A DNA stretch of 64,000 bases from assembly GCF_031456545.1 (NCBI RefSeq), contig NZ_JAVDUV010000001.1, forward strand, positions 930,001 to 994,000. Direction: 5' to 3'. Source of the stretch: Agromyces sp. 3263 (GTDB lineage Bacteria; Actinomycetota; Actinomycetes; Actinomycetales; Microbacteriaceae). Below are positions 8,372-17,622 of this stretch, one piece after another. Made by a program: the position numbers and the translations under genes. The notes beneath the pieces are model-generated. The model worked only from the letters and a program-made list of their open reading frames with translations. It did not search any database and was not told where the DNA came from. The first letter of the stretch is position 1. Each line of letters begins with the position of its first letter.

Positions 8372-9158
8372 CCAGGAACTCCACGGCGGCCTGCCGGAAC
8401 ACACGTGACCCCGGCGCGTTGAAGTGGTGGCGGCCGGGCAGTTCGACGAACGTGCCGTTCGGCGTGGCATCCGCCAGCCGCTTCGACCGCTCGAGGATCG
8501 CGTCCTCGCTGCCCGTCGCGAAGAGGATCTGCTGCATCGGCGGGTGGGCCGGGTCGGGATCGGCGTCGCCGAGCCGCATGCCCTCAGCGAGCGCGATGAG
8601 CGCGCGCAGGTCGTTGTGCGGCACGCGCTCGGCGAGCGTCACGTAGTTCTGCGTCACCCGGTCTTCGACGGGGGTGCCGTGCTCCGCATACGCGCGCGCC
8701 TGCTCGATCTGCAGCCGCGCGAGGGGGCGCCCGTCGGGGATGCCGCCGAGCACGGCGCGCTCGACGTGCTCGGGCACGTTGACCGCGAGCTGCCAGCCCA
8801 CGCGCGCACCGAGCGAGTACCCCGCGTATCGCACGGTGTCGAGCAGGTAGGTGTCGAGCACGGTGACGAGGTCGTCGACGAACGCGTCCATGCTGTAGTC
8901 GGATGCCTCGTGCGGCTTGTCGCTCGCGCCGTGGCCGCGCTGGTCGACGCCGAGCACGCGGAACCCTGCGCGCAGCAGGTCGCGCACCCACCCCGTGCTC
9001 ACCCAGTTGTCGCGGCAGCTCGACGCGAACCCGTGCACGCAGAGCACCGTCGGCGCATCCTCGTCGCCCCACGAGTACGTGGCGATGCGGCGGCCGTCGC
9101 CCGCCATCACGAACTGCGGCGACGGCATCTCGGTCAGGGCTGGCAGCGCGGCATCCAT
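8364..9158 (-). CDS. Alpha/beta hydrolase
   Basis: A 264-residue serine hydrolase. The nucleophile elbow GYSLGARVG (Ser), the oxyanion strand LCVHGFASS, the loop VDQRGHGASDKP and the C-terminal His in GRHHFNAPG are all present. ATG 9158 is preferred over ATG 9167, because the only ribosome-site-like stretch (GGGAGA) lies too close to the upstream codon. It starts 27 bases after tmsB and is probably the last gene of the BFN-tmsA-tmsB unit, so it may act on a lipid or acyl substrate. That link rests on position only. Confidence 0.85.
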   Translation of the reverse strand: MDAALPALTEMPSPQFVMAGDGRRIATYSWGDEDAPTVLCVHGFASSCRDNWVSTGWVRDLLRAGFRVLGVDQRGHGASDKPHEASDYSMDAFVDDLVTVLDTYLLDTVRYAGYSLGARVGWQLAVNVPEHVERAVLGGIPDGRPLARLQIEQARAYAEHGTPVEDRVTQNYVTLAERVPHNDLRALIALAEGMRLGDADPDPAHPPMQQILFATGSEDAILERSKRLADATPNGTFVELPGRHHFNAPGSRVFRQAAVEFLAG

Positions 9159-9185
9159 GTCAGCCATTCTCCCGGTGGCCGGTCG

Positions 9186-10568
9186 TCAGGGCGTCCACCA
9201 CGGCCGCAACGGCAGGTCCTCGTCGCCGCCGCGCTCGTCGGGCCGCACTGCGAGCACTTGGTGCAGCTGGATGCCGCCGGACTCGAATGCGAGCCGCGAG
9301 CCGGCCATGTAGAGTCCCCACACCTTCGCGGTCGGCAGGCCCACCTCGGCGACGGCCTCATCCCAGTGGGCGACGAGGTTGGCGCACCAGTCGCGGAGGG
9401 TCAGCGCGTAGTGCGGCCGCAGGTTCTCTTCGTGCAGCACCTCGAACCCGACGTCCTGCGCCTCGGTGATGATGCGGCCCGAGCCGGTGAGCTCCCCGTC
9501 GGGGAACACGTAGCGGTCGATGAATCCCCGCGTCGACGGACGTGACGTGTTGTCGGGGCGGGTGATGCAGTGGTTGAGCAGGAGGCCGCCGGGGCGCAGC
9601 CGCGACTGCAGGAACCGGAAGTACGACGCGTAGTTGCGCACGCCGATGTGCTCGAGGAGCCCGATCGACGAGACGGCGTCGAAGCCGCCCTCGGCCAGGT
9701 CGCGGTAGTCGCCGTAGCGCACCTCAGCGAGGTCGGCGAGGCCCTCCTCGGCGATGGCCCGCTGCGCCCACGAGGCCTGCTCCTCCGAGAGGGTCACGCC
9801 GAGCGCCCGAACGCCACGGCGGGCGGCGTAGCGCACCATGCCGCCCCAACCGCAGCCGACGTCGAGCAGCCGGTCGCCGGGCTTCAGCCGCAGCTTCTCG
9901 AAGACGAGGCGGTACTTGTTCTCCTGCGCCTCATCGAGCGTGGCGTCGGCGTTCGGATAGCAGGCGCAGGTGTACGTCATCGTCGGGCCGAGCACCCACT
10001 CGTAGAACCTGTTCGAGACGTCGTAGTGGTGGTGGATCGCCTCGGCGTCGCGCGACTTGCTGTGCCGGAGCCCCTCCGCGACCCGGCGCCAGCGCGGCGG
10101 GACCTCCTGCGGCGGCGGCGCGATCGGACGCAGGTGCTCGACCCCGACCGAGCGGAACACCTGCGCCATGACGCGCGGCGATGGCATCCGGAACACGAGC
10201 TCGTCGGCGAGCGCCTTCAGCAGTTCGTAGGGGTCGCCCGGGTGCACCCCGTGGATGTCGAGGTCGCCGGCGATGTATGCGCGGGCCAATCCGAGGTCTC
10301 CCCGGGCGGTGGCGAGGTAGGTCGTGCCCCGCGGCGTCTTCAGCTCGATCCCGAACGGGGCGTCGGCCGGTCCGGCCGAGCTGCCGTCGTAGGCGGTGAA
10401 GTGCAACGGCAGGCGGCCGCCCGCGAAGATCTCGAGGATCTCGGCGAGCGTCAGCTTGCGCGCGGTCTCGGGGTGGCTCGCGGCATCCGGCCCGCCCGCG
10501 GCATCGGTGGGGCTCGTCGATCCGGAGGTCTCCGTCGTGTCGGGCCGCTGGCCCTTGATCGTGGTCAT
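9186..10568 (-). CDS. tmsB: Cyclopropane-fatty-acid-synthase-like methyltransferase, TmsB/UfaA1 type
   Basis: A 460-residue S-adenosylmethionine-dependent methyltransferase of the CFA synthase family. It has an N-terminal lipid-binding-like domain (residues about 40-150) and a C-terminal Rossmann methyltransferase domain. The SAM motif is LLDVGCGWGGMVRYA, with the substrate-side motifs HHHYDVSNRFYEWVLG and GLLEHIGVRNYASYF. Next to an FAD-dependent reductase, this matches the actinobacterial tmsB-tmsA (bfa) pair. In that pair the methyltransferase makes a 10-methylene fatty acyl chain from oleoyl phospholipid. The start codon lies in an ATGA overlap with the stop of the preceding reductase gene, indicating coupled translation. 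A plain CFA synthase is the alternative. Confidence 0.8.
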   Translation of the reverse strand: MTTIKGQRPDTTETSGSTSPTDAAGGPDAASHPETARKLTLAEILEIFAGGRLPLHFTAYDGSSAGPADAPFGIELKTPRGTTYLATARGDLGLARAYIAGDLDIHGVHPGDPYELLKALADELVFRMPSPRVMAQVFRSVGVEHLRPIAPPPQEVPPRWRRVAEGLRHSKSRDAEAIHHHYDVSNRFYEWVLGPTMTYTCACYPNADATLDEAQENKYRLVFEKLRLKPGDRLLDVGCGWGGMVRYAARRGVRALGVTLSEEQASWAQRAIAEEGLADLAEVRYGDYRDLAEGGFDAVSSIGLLEHIGVRNYASYFRFLQSRLRPGGLLLNHCITRPDNTSRPSTRGFIDRYVFPDGELTGSGRIITEAQDVGFEVLHEENLRPHYALTLRDWCANLVAHWDEAVAEVGLPTAKVWGLYMAGSRLAFESGGIQLHQVLAVRPDERGGDEDLPLRPWWTP

Positions 10569-11944
10569 CGTCGTTGCACCGCCTTCGCATAGAGGTCGAG
10601 GAGCCGTGAATCGGGGTCGTATCGCGCCTTCGCCGCGCGGTAGTCGTCGCCGCCGTAGCGCGCGTCGAAGTCGTCGCGGGAGTAGAAGGCGTCGGAGTAC
10701 AGCGATTTGTGTCCGCCGAGCTCGCTGACCTCGGCCTCGATCCGCCGGTTCGTCTCGCCCTCGGTCGCGCCGACGGGCACGGTGGACCAGAAGCCGACGT
10801 TCACCCACGTGCGGCCGGGCTCGATCGGGTACACGGGCCACGCGGCGTCGTCGCGGAGGCGCAGGGGGCACAGCCAGATCGGCTCGATGGGCACGTTCGC
10901 GAGGAACCAGTCGAGGAACTCGGCGGTGCGCTCGATCGGGATCTCGACGTCCTGGATGACGCGCTCTCGCGGGGGCCGCCCCTTGAGCCGCTCGAGGCGA
11001 TCGCCGACGTCGAAGCGCCGCTCGAGCCGCATGAGCCGTGCGTACGATCGGCTGCGCCGGTAGCGCCGGGGCCAGAGCCGACGCACGAGCGGATGCTGCG
11101 CCCCGAACGCCGCCGAGCACCAGAACCAGTCGGTGTCCCACCGCCACAGGTAGTCGTGCGTCGTCAGGCGGTCGTGGGTCACGCCCTCGTCGTGGCGGAT
11201 CGAGCGGTAGTAGATGCGCTGGCCCGTGTAGTCGCTGACGGGCCCGGATGCCGCGGTCTTCGTGCCGAGGCACAGGTACGCCTCGTTCGCGCTGAACACC
11301 ACCCCGTCGAGGAAGTCGACGCGCGTGCCGTCGTGCTGACCGGTGGCGACGATGCCGTCGATCGCCGCCACGAGCGCGTCGAGGTCGTGGAACCGCACGT
11401 GCGTGAGCGCGACGAACGGCAGCACCGGCTCGAGCTCGATGCGCAGGCGCACCGCATAGCCCAGCGTGCCGTACGAGTTGGGGAACGCGCGGAACAGGTC
11501 GGCGTGCTCGTCGGGCGAGGCCGTGACCACCTCGCCGGTGCCGGTGAGGATGTCCATCTCCAGCACCGATTCGTGCGGGAGCCCGTTGCGGAACGACGTC
11601 GACTCGATGCCGAGGCCCGTGACCGCGCCGCCCAGGGTGATGGTCTTCAGCTGCGGAACGACGAGCGGGGCGAGTCCGTGGGGAAGGGTCGCCGCGACCA
11701 GGTCCTCGTAGGTGCACATGCCGGCCACGTCCGCCGTGCGGGCCTCGGGGTCGACGGCGATGACGTGCGTCAGCCCCGACGTGTCGAGGCCCGGGGCATC
11801 CGTCGCCGACCTCGACCGGAACAGGTTCGACGTGGGCTTGGCCAGGCGCACCGCGGATGCCGCGGGCACGGCGCGATAGCTCTCGACCAGGCGCTCGACG
11901 CCGTGGGCGTGAGCGGTTCGTGCGTCGGTCGCGGGCGCGGACAC
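10565..11944 (-). CDS. tmsA: FAD-binding oxidoreductase, TmsA type
   Basis: A 459-residue FAD-linked oxidoreductase of the GlcD/DHCR24-like fold. The N-terminal PCMH FAD domain contains VDPEARTADVAGMCTYEDLV and LKTITLGGAVTGLGIESTSF, the usual FAD-contact segments. The C-terminal half contains PLRLRDDAAWPVYPIEPGRTW. In tmsAB systems this enzyme reduces the 10-methylene chain to 10-methyl. Start GTG 11944 is nine bases after the BFN stop, and the gene end overlaps tmsB, so BFN, tmsA and tmsB form one unit. Function is inferred from the pairing and the family; the FAD domain is directly visible. Confidence 0.78.
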   Translation of the reverse strand: MSAPATDARTAHAHGVERLVESYRAVPAASAVRLAKPTSNLFRSRSATDAPGLDTSGLTHVIAVDPEARTADVAGMCTYEDLVAATLPHGLAPLVVPQLKTITLGGAVTGLGIESTSFRNGLPHESVLEMDILTGTGEVVTASPDEHADLFRAFPNSYGTLGYAVRLRIELEPVLPFVALTHVRFHDLDALVAAIDGIVATGQHDGTRVDFLDGVVFSANEAYLCLGTKTAASGPVSDYTGQRIYYRSIRHDEGVTHDRLTTHDYLWRWDTDWFWCSAAFGAQHPLVRRLWPRRYRRSRSYARLMRLERRFDVGDRLERLKGRPPRERVIQDVEIPIERTAEFLDWFLANVPIEPIWLCPLRLRDDAAWPVYPIEPGRTWVNVGFWSTVPVGATEGETNRRIEAEVSELGGHKSLYSDAFYSRDDFDARYGGDDYRAAKARYDPDSRLLDLYAKAVQRR

Positions 11945-11953
11945 GACCCCACG

Positions 11954-12454
11954 CTATCCCTGGAAGTCCTCTGGGTCGACGTCCTCGAGGAACCGCTTGA
12001 ACTCGTCGAGCTTCTCCTCCTCGTCGTCCTGGTCGAAGTCGACCATCTCGGCGGGAATGCCGGCCTCGTCGAGCACCTCGTCGGCCACCCAGATCGGCGC
12101 GTGCACGCGCACGGCGAGCGCGATGGCGTCGGACGGGCGCGAGTCGAGCACCTGCGAGCCGGTCGGCGTCGTCAGGCTCAGCTCGGCGTAGAACGTGCCG
12201 TCGTCGATGCGGGTCACGTCGACCCGGTCGACGCGGGCGCCGAGCGTGCCGAACAGGGTGGTGATGAGGTCGTGCGACAGCGGACGGGGCGCCTGCTCGC
12301 CCTGCACGGCGATGAGGATCGAGGTGGCCTCCTGGGCACCGACCCAGATCGGCAGCACCCGGCCCTCCCCCGGCTCCTCGAGCAGCGGCTTCAGCAGCAC
12401 GATGTGCTGCCGCGCGGCATCCAGCGCGACACCGAGCACGCGAACCTGGACCAT
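11954..12454 (-). CDS. Bifunctional nuclease family protein (BFN, DUF151)
   Basis: A 166-residue DUF151 protein. The core motifs LPIWVGAQEATSILIAVQG, DGTFYAELSL and SRPSDAIALAVRVHAPIWVADEVL are all present, followed by an acidic tail. The family name comes from a plant nuclease; bacterial members are common in actinobacteria and their role is unclear. Start ATG 12454 follows GGGAGGGGCC. It heads the unit with tmsA and tmsB, although in many actinobacteria this gene is found elsewhere, so the link to lipid synthesis may be incidental. Confidence 0.88.
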   Translation of the reverse strand: MVQVRVLGVALDAARQHIVLLKPLLEEPGEGRVLPIWVGAQEATSILIAVQGEQAPRPLSHDLITTLFGTLGARVDRVDVTRIDDGTFYAELSLTTPTGSQVLDSRPSDAIALAVRVHAPIWVADEVLDEAGIPAEMVDFDQDDEEEKLDEFKRFLEDVDPEDFQG

Positions 12455-12557
12455 GGCCCCTCCCGTCTGGCGATCGGGTGTGGTCCTGCCATCGTACGTC
12501 GCAGCGGCGCGACGCAGCCCAACCTCGCGGTGGGGCTGCGTCGCGCGTGCCGCAGTG

Positions 12558-15500
12558 CTAGGCCGCCGGCGCCCTCCGGAGCGCCCGCCGCTCGCGCCGC
12601 CCCTCAACGAGGCGGTAGAGCACCGGCACGAGGATGAGCGTGAGCAGCGTCGACGAGATGAGCCCGCCGATCACCACGATCGCGAGGTCCTGCGAGATGA
12701 ACCCGCTCGACCCGGTCACGCCGAGCGCCATGGGCACCAGGGCGAAGATCGTAGCGAGCGCGGTCATGAGGATCGGTCGCAGTCGCTGCCGCGCGCCGTT
12801 GAACACGGCGTCGGCCACCGACTGGCCCTGCTTGCGGTACTGATTCACGAGATCGATGAGCACGATCGCGTTCGTCACGACGATGCCGATGAGCATCAGC
12901 ATGCCGATGAGCGCCGAGATGCCGAGCGGCGTGCCGGTCGCGAGCAGCAGCGCGATGGCGCCGGTCGCCGCGAACGGGATCGAGACGAGCAGGATCAGCG
13001 GCTGGAGCAGCGAGCGGAACGTCGCAACGAGCAGCATGAACACGATCGCGATGGCCACGAGCATGGCGACGCCGAGCTGCTGGAACGACTGCGCCTGCGT
13101 CTCGGCGAGGCCGCCGACCTCGGCGGTGACGCCCGAGGGCAGCTCGAGGTCGGCGAGGGTCTGCTGCACTGACGCGCTCACCGCCCCGAGCTCGCCCTCG
13201 TCGGGCGTGAGCGAGATCGTCGCGGTCAGGTCGCCCGACTGGCGGGTGATCGACGTCGGGACGGTGACCTCTTCGACGGTCGCGACCGACGAGAGCGGTG
13301 CGAACCCGGCGGCGGTCGGCAGGATGAGCTCCTCGAGCTCGGCCACGGTCGCGGGCGCGTCGGGGCCGTCGAGGTAGATCTCGAGCTCCTCGCCGTCGAG
13401 CGTGATCGAGCCGGCCGCCTGCGGCGAGAGCGTGCCCGCCACGATGCCGAGCACCTGCATCTCGGTGAGGCCCTGCTCGAGCGCCACGGTGCGGTCCACC
13501 GTCACCTGCACGATCGGCTGCGCCGGCGCGAGGTCGGTCGTGACCTCGGCGGTGTTCGGCGTGTCCTCGAGGGCCGCGAACACGTCGGCCGCGGCATCCG
13601 CCAGCTCGGCCTCGTCCTGCGCGGTGACCACGACGTCGACGGTGCCGCCGAGCCCGCCCATGCCGGCCGAGGCGTCCGTGATCTCGACCTCGCCCGGCGC
13701 GTCGAGCTCCTCGAGCATCGCGCGCACGTCCTCCTTCAGCGCCGCCTGGTCGGCGTCCTTCGACGTGTTGACGATGAACGTCGCGGTGGCGCCGCCGCCG
13801 CCCATCATCGCGAAGACGCCGCCGCCGGTGCCGGCGGTCAGCATGACGTCCTCGACGCCGTCGATCTCGAGCAGTGCGTCCTCCACCTGCTCGGCGCCCG
13901 CCGAGATGGTCGCGAGGTCGGTGCCGTCGTCGAAGGTCTGGGTGAGGTTCAGCGTGTTCTGCCCGGTGCTGCCGAGGAAGTCGACCTTGAGCAGCGGCAC
14001 CATGCCGAGGGTGATGACGAGCAGGAGCACCGACGCGGTGAGCGTGATCACCGGGTGCTTCTGCGTGCCGCGCAGCAGGGGCGTGTACCCCCGCTGCAGC
14101 CAGCCGCGGTGCTCCCTCTCCTCGGCCTCGCGACGCGTGGTCTCGGTGTCCACCACGTTCTTCGGCTGCTTCAGGAACCAGTACGAGAGCACCGGCACGA
14201 TCGTCAGCGAGACGAGCAGCGACGACAGCATCGCGATCGTCACGGTCAGGGCGAAGGGGGCGAACAGCTCGCCGACCAGTCCGCCCACGAGGGCGATCGG
14301 CAGGAACACCGCCACGGTCGTGAGCGTCGAGGACGTGATCGCGCCCGCGACCTCGCGCACGCCGGCGAGGATCGCGTGCTGCTTCGCCTCGCCGTAGCCG
14401 AGGTGGCGCTTGATGTTCTCGATGACGACGATCGAGTCGTCGACGACGCGGCCGATCGCGATCGTCAGCGCACCCAGGGTCAGCATGTTCAGCGAGTAGC
14501 CGCCGAGGTTCAGCCCGATGAAGGTGACGAGCACCGACAGCGGGATCGAGATGGCGGTGACCAGGGTCGAGCGCACCGACAGCAGGAAGATGAGGATGAC
14601 GACGATCGCGAAGACCAGGCCGAGCAGGCCCTCGATCGCGAGGTGCTGGATGGACTCCTCGATGAACGGCGCCTGGCTGAACATCACGGTGAGCTCGACG
14701 TCGTCGAGCTCGGCGCCCAGGTCGGCGAGTGCATCGTCGACCGCGTGGGTGACGCCCACGATGTCGGCGTCCTGCGTTGCGGTGATCATGAGCGAGAGCG
14801 CCTCGGCCCCGTTCGTGCGCGTGATCGACGTCTGCTCCTCGGCCACGAGGTCGACGGATGCCACGTCGCCGAGCGACACGACGACCCCCGGCTGCGTGGT
14901 CGACGCGAGGGGGATCTCACGCAGCGCGTCGAGCGACTCGATCGGCTCGCCGCCCTGCACGGGCATGAGGGTGCCGTCGCCGCTGACGCTGCCGAGCGGG
15001 AGGGTCATGCCGTTCGCCTCGAGGGCGCCCGAGATGGCCGTCGGCGAGATGCCGTACCCGGCGAGCGCGGCCTGGTCGGGCGCGATGACGACGCGCTGCG
15101 TCTCGGCCCCCGAGACGGTGACGGCGCGCACGCCGTCGATCGACTCCAGGCGGGGCACCACGACGTCCTCGAGCTGGGTCGTGAGCTCCGCGAGCGACAG
15201 CTCGTCGGAGCTCGCGGTGAGGAACATGATGGGCAGGGCCGACGTCGATCCGCCCACCACCTCGGGCGCGGCATCCGCCGGCAGCGTGCCCTCGAGGCCG
15301 TCGAGCGCTTCGTTCAGCGACGCGGTGAACTCGTCGGCGTCGGTGCCGTAGGCATACGCGACCGACACGCTCGACACGCTCGACGAGCTCGTGGCCACGA
15401 CGGACTCGACACCGTCGAGGTCGCGCAGCGCGTTCGAGATCGGGAGGCTCACCTGCTGGTCCATCACCCCGGGGCTCGCGCCGGGGACGACCGTCACGAC

Positions 15501-15641
15501 CTGCGACTGCGGCAGGTCGATCGGCGGGATCAGCTCCTGCTTGAGCTGCGTCATCGAGAACAGGCCGAATCCGGCGATGACGAGCGTGACGAGCGCGATG
15601 AGCGCACGATTGGCGAGACTGAATCTGGCCAGCCTGAACAT
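12558..15641 (-). CDS. RND-family efflux transporter permease
   Basis: A 1027-residue inner-membrane pump of the ACR_tran type (full length for HAE1-like RND). Two repeats of about six membrane segments each follow large extracytoplasmic loops. The TM4 proton-relay motif reads GRVVDDSIVVIENI, with the pair of aspartates intact. The N-terminus is FSLANRALIALVTLVIAGFGLFSM. No membrane-fusion or outer-membrane protein is encoded nearby, as expected for a Gram-positive. Start ATG 15641. A divergent MarR gene with a long palindrome between them suggests drug- or lipid-responsive repression. Confidence 0.92.
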   Translation of the reverse strand: MFRLARFSLANRALIALVTLVIAGFGLFSMTQLKQELIPPIDLPQSQVVTVVPGASPGVMDQQVSLPISNALRDLDGVESVVATSSSSVSSVSVAYAYGTDADEFTASLNEALDGLEGTLPADAAPEVVGGSTSALPIMFLTASSDELSLAELTTQLEDVVVPRLESIDGVRAVTVSGAETQRVVIAPDQAALAGYGISPTAISGALEANGMTLPLGSVSGDGTLMPVQGGEPIESLDALREIPLASTTQPGVVVSLGDVASVDLVAEEQTSITRTNGAEALSLMITATQDADIVGVTHAVDDALADLGAELDDVELTVMFSQAPFIEESIQHLAIEGLLGLVFAIVVILIFLLSVRSTLVTAISIPLSVLVTFIGLNLGGYSLNMLTLGALTIAIGRVVDDSIVVIENIKRHLGYGEAKQHAILAGVREVAGAITSSTLTTVAVFLPIALVGGLVGELFAPFALTVTIAMLSSLLVSLTIVPVLSYWFLKQPKNVVDTETTRREAEEREHRGWLQRGYTPLLRGTQKHPVITLTASVLLLVITLGMVPLLKVDFLGSTGQNTLNLTQTFDDGTDLATISAGAEQVEDALLEIDGVEDVMLTAGTGGGVFAMMGGGGATATFIVNTSKDADQAALKEDVRAMLEELDAPGEVEITDASAGMGGLGGTVDVVVTAQDEAELADAAADVFAALEDTPNTAEVTTDLAPAQPIVQVTVDRTVALEQGLTEMQVLGIVAGTLSPQAAGSITLDGEELEIYLDGPDAPATVAELEELILPTAAGFAPLSSVATVEEVTVPTSITRQSGDLTATISLTPDEGELGAVSASVQQTLADLELPSGVTAEVGGLAETQAQSFQQLGVAMLVAIAIVFMLLVATFRSLLQPLILLVSIPFAATGAIALLLATGTPLGISALIGMLMLIGIVVTNAIVLIDLVNQYRKQGQSVADAVFNGARQRLRPILMTALATIFALVPMALGVTGSSGFISQDLAIVVIGGLISSTLLTLILVPVLYRLVEGRRERRALRRAPAA

Positions 15642-15709
15642 GGGACTCCGTTGGGATCGGCGACGGGGGTTGCACGGCGGGGCGGGGGAAGCCGACGTCG
15701 GGCAGATGC

Positions 15710-15741
15710 TTAGCCTGAAGCAAAGCTTCGTCTCAGGCTAA
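15710..15741. promoter_or_regulatory. MarR operator between the RND pump and marR
   Basis: Arms TTAGCCTGA (15710-15718) and TCAGGCTAA (15733-15741) are perfect inverted repeats. Between them AAGCTT (15723-15728) shares the same centre. The site lies 69 bases from the RND start and about 50 from the MarR start, ideal for control of both. Confidence 0.7.
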
Positions 15742-15792
15742 CCAAATTGCGCTGGGCGTGCGCTGTGAGCCCCGGACGTTACGGTAGGCAGT

Positions 15793-16272
15793 ATGGCCAC
15801 GGCGAACGAGCGACAGGGCAGCGGCGACGAACGCCGCGCGTTGCTCGACCGGCTGGCAGCGATGCAGGACGCGCTCGACACGACGGCACTGCCCTCGATG
15901 CTCGAGCCGCTCATGTCGATGGATCTCACGATCCAGCAGCTCAAGGTGCTGATGATCCTCGTGACCTCCGACGAGGGCGGCACCGGCGCGGGCCTGGCCC
16001 GCGCGCTCGGCATCTCACTCGCCAGCGTCTCGGGCCTCATCGACCGGCTCGAGGGCCACGGCATGGTCGAGCGAGTCGAGGACGAGCGCGATCACCGGGT
16101 GCGGCGCGTGCTCGTCACCCCCCTGGGCCGCCAGACCGTGCACCGCCTGGTCTCGGCGCAGTCGCAGATGAGCCGCGAACCGCTCGAGAAGCTCGAGCTC
16201 GACGACCTGCGCGCGCTCGAGCAGGGCATGCGTGCCGTGCTGCGCGTGATGGGCGTGCCGCTCGAGGGGTAG
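15793..16272 (+). CDS. MarR-family transcriptional regulator
   Basis: A 159-residue winged-helix protein. The recognition region GAGLARALGISLASVSGLIDRLEGHGMVERVEDERDHRVRRV contains the DxRxxRV wing typical of MarR. It is transcribed away from the RND pump gene, and the intervening DNA carries a strong palindrome. It is most likely the repressor of the pump and of itself. Start ATG 15793 follows the TTACGGTAGGCAGT stretch and has no strong ribosome site. Confidence 0.9.
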   Translation: MATANERQGSGDERRALLDRLAAMQDALDTTALPSMLEPLMSMDLTIQQLKVLMILVTSDEGGTGAGLARALGISLASVSGLIDRLEGHGMVERVEDERDHRVRRVLVTPLGRQTVHRLVSAQSQMSREPLEKLELDDLRALEQGMRAVLRVMGVPLEG

Positions 16273-16298
16273 CTCGCGAGACGGCCGACGTGCCGACG

Positions 16299-17540
16299 TC
16301 AGGCCGTGGTCGTGACCTCCGCGCGCTTCGACTGCTGCAGCGCTCCCTCGACGAGCAGCATCGCGGCGAGCAGCGCAGCCACGATGACGAGCGCCCACAT
16401 CGCCGCGAGGAGCGCGAGCAGGGGGATCGACGCTGCGAGCGCCAGGGCGGCACCGAGGCGCACGAGCGGCCAGGGCAGGTCGGCGATGCGCCCGAACACC
16501 GCGGTCGCCGCGGCGTAGACGGCGACGCCGGCACCGAGGGCGGATGCCCCGAACGAGCCGAACGGCTCCGCGTCGGAGACGTGCGCCATCGCCTCCTCGA
16601 CGCCGAGCGCGGCGAGGATGATGCCGCCCACGATGGCGAAGTGCATGTAGGTGTACTCGTCGCGCGCGAACACGACCCGCGCGCCGCCCGTGCGACGCTG
16701 CAGCCCGTGCTCGCCCGCGGGGGCGACGCGCGTGAAGTACGCGCGCCACAGCAGCACCGAGATGGTGATCGAGATCGCCACGCCGAGCACGATCGGCCCG
16801 CTGATGGGCTCCTGCGCGACGCCCACCCCGATGGCGACGATGGACTCGCCGAGCGCGAGGATCACGATGAGCCCGTAGCGCTCCGCCCAGTGCACGGGCG
16901 AGTGCAGGCGCCACCCTCCACCGCCGCGGGAGCTCACGTACGTGAAGGTGAAATCCCAGACGAAGGCGGCGAGCCAGATCCACGTCTGCGCCGCACCGCC
17001 GATGAGCGCCCCGACGATGAGGGCGGTCGCCGACGGCAGCATCGCGACGAGCTGCGTGCCGAGCACCTGGCGACGCAGGGCATTGTCGTCGCCCGCGACG
17101 ATCACGTAGAGGGTCGTATGCACGATGCGCACGAAGAGGTAGGCCAGCGCGACGACGAGCGGCGCGTACCACCCGCCGGGCAGGTCGTCGTAGGCCTCGG
17201 GAATCGCCAGCGCCACGACGAACACCGCGATCATGGCGAGCGTCATGCCCGCCTGCACCACGCCGCGGTCGGCGGGCGCCTGGTTGCCGAGCCAGCTGTA
17301 GGAGCACCACATCCACCACAGCAGGCCGAGCACCACGAGCGCCTGGAGCACTCCCAGCGCGCTGTGCGTCTCGGCCATGAGCCCGCTGACCTGCGTGAAC
17401 GCGAAGACGTAGACGAGGTCGAAGAACAGCTCGAAGGTCGTCACCCGGGCGGACTCGCCGCCGCGGGCGGCACGCGGCATCCGCTCGGCGTCGCCGTTCG
17501 GTTCGGTTCGCTCCGGCTGCACGGCACCAGTGTGCACCAT
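16299..17540 (-). CDS. Low temperature requirement protein A (LtrA) family membrane protein
   Basis: A 413-residue integral membrane protein with about ten hydrophobic segments. It contains the family motif VTTFELFFDLVYVFAFTQVSGLM near the N-terminus and HWAERYGLIVILALGESIVAIGVG in the middle. LtrA was named from a Listeria cold-growth mutant; the molecular function is unknown. The gene is convergent with marR, 26 bases apart. ATG 17540 is assigned, but an internal ATG near 17482 could also serve since neither has a strong ribosome site. Confidence 0.88.
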   Translation of the reverse strand: MVHTGAVQPERTEPNGDAERMPRAARGGESARVTTFELFFDLVYVFAFTQVSGLMAETHSALGVLQALVVLGLLWWMWCSYSWLGNQAPADRGVVQAGMTLAMIAVFVVALAIPEAYDDLPGGWYAPLVVALAYLFVRIVHTTLYVIVAGDDNALRRQVLGTQLVAMLPSATALIVGALIGGAAQTWIWLAAFVWDFTFTYVSSRGGGGWRLHSPVHWAERYGLIVILALGESIVAIGVGVAQEPISGPIVLGVAISITISVLLWRAYFTRVAPAGEHGLQRRTGGARVVFARDEYTYMHFAIVGGIILAALGVEEAMAHVSDAEPFGSFGASALGAGVAVYAAATAVFGRIADLPWPLVRLGAALALAASIPLLALLAAMWALVIVAALLAAMLLVEGALQQSKRAEVTTTA

Positions 17541-17622
17541 CGCTCCGACACGGTGACGGATGCCGCAACACGGCGTCAAGGGCGACGGCGACCGGGACGG
17601 CGACCGCGTCGCCGGCCCGCGG

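Noticed and set aside
10709..12637. Plus-strand open frame of 642 codons opposite tmsA and the BFN gene
   Set aside because: Antisense shadow of well-supported genes; composition is Arg/Gly/Val-rich and no motif is seen.
16281..16308. ACGGCC/GGCCGT hairpin between marR and the LtrA gene as terminator
   Set aside because: Only six-base arms with a loop of about 16 bases and overlap with the LtrA coding end; too weak to list as a feature.
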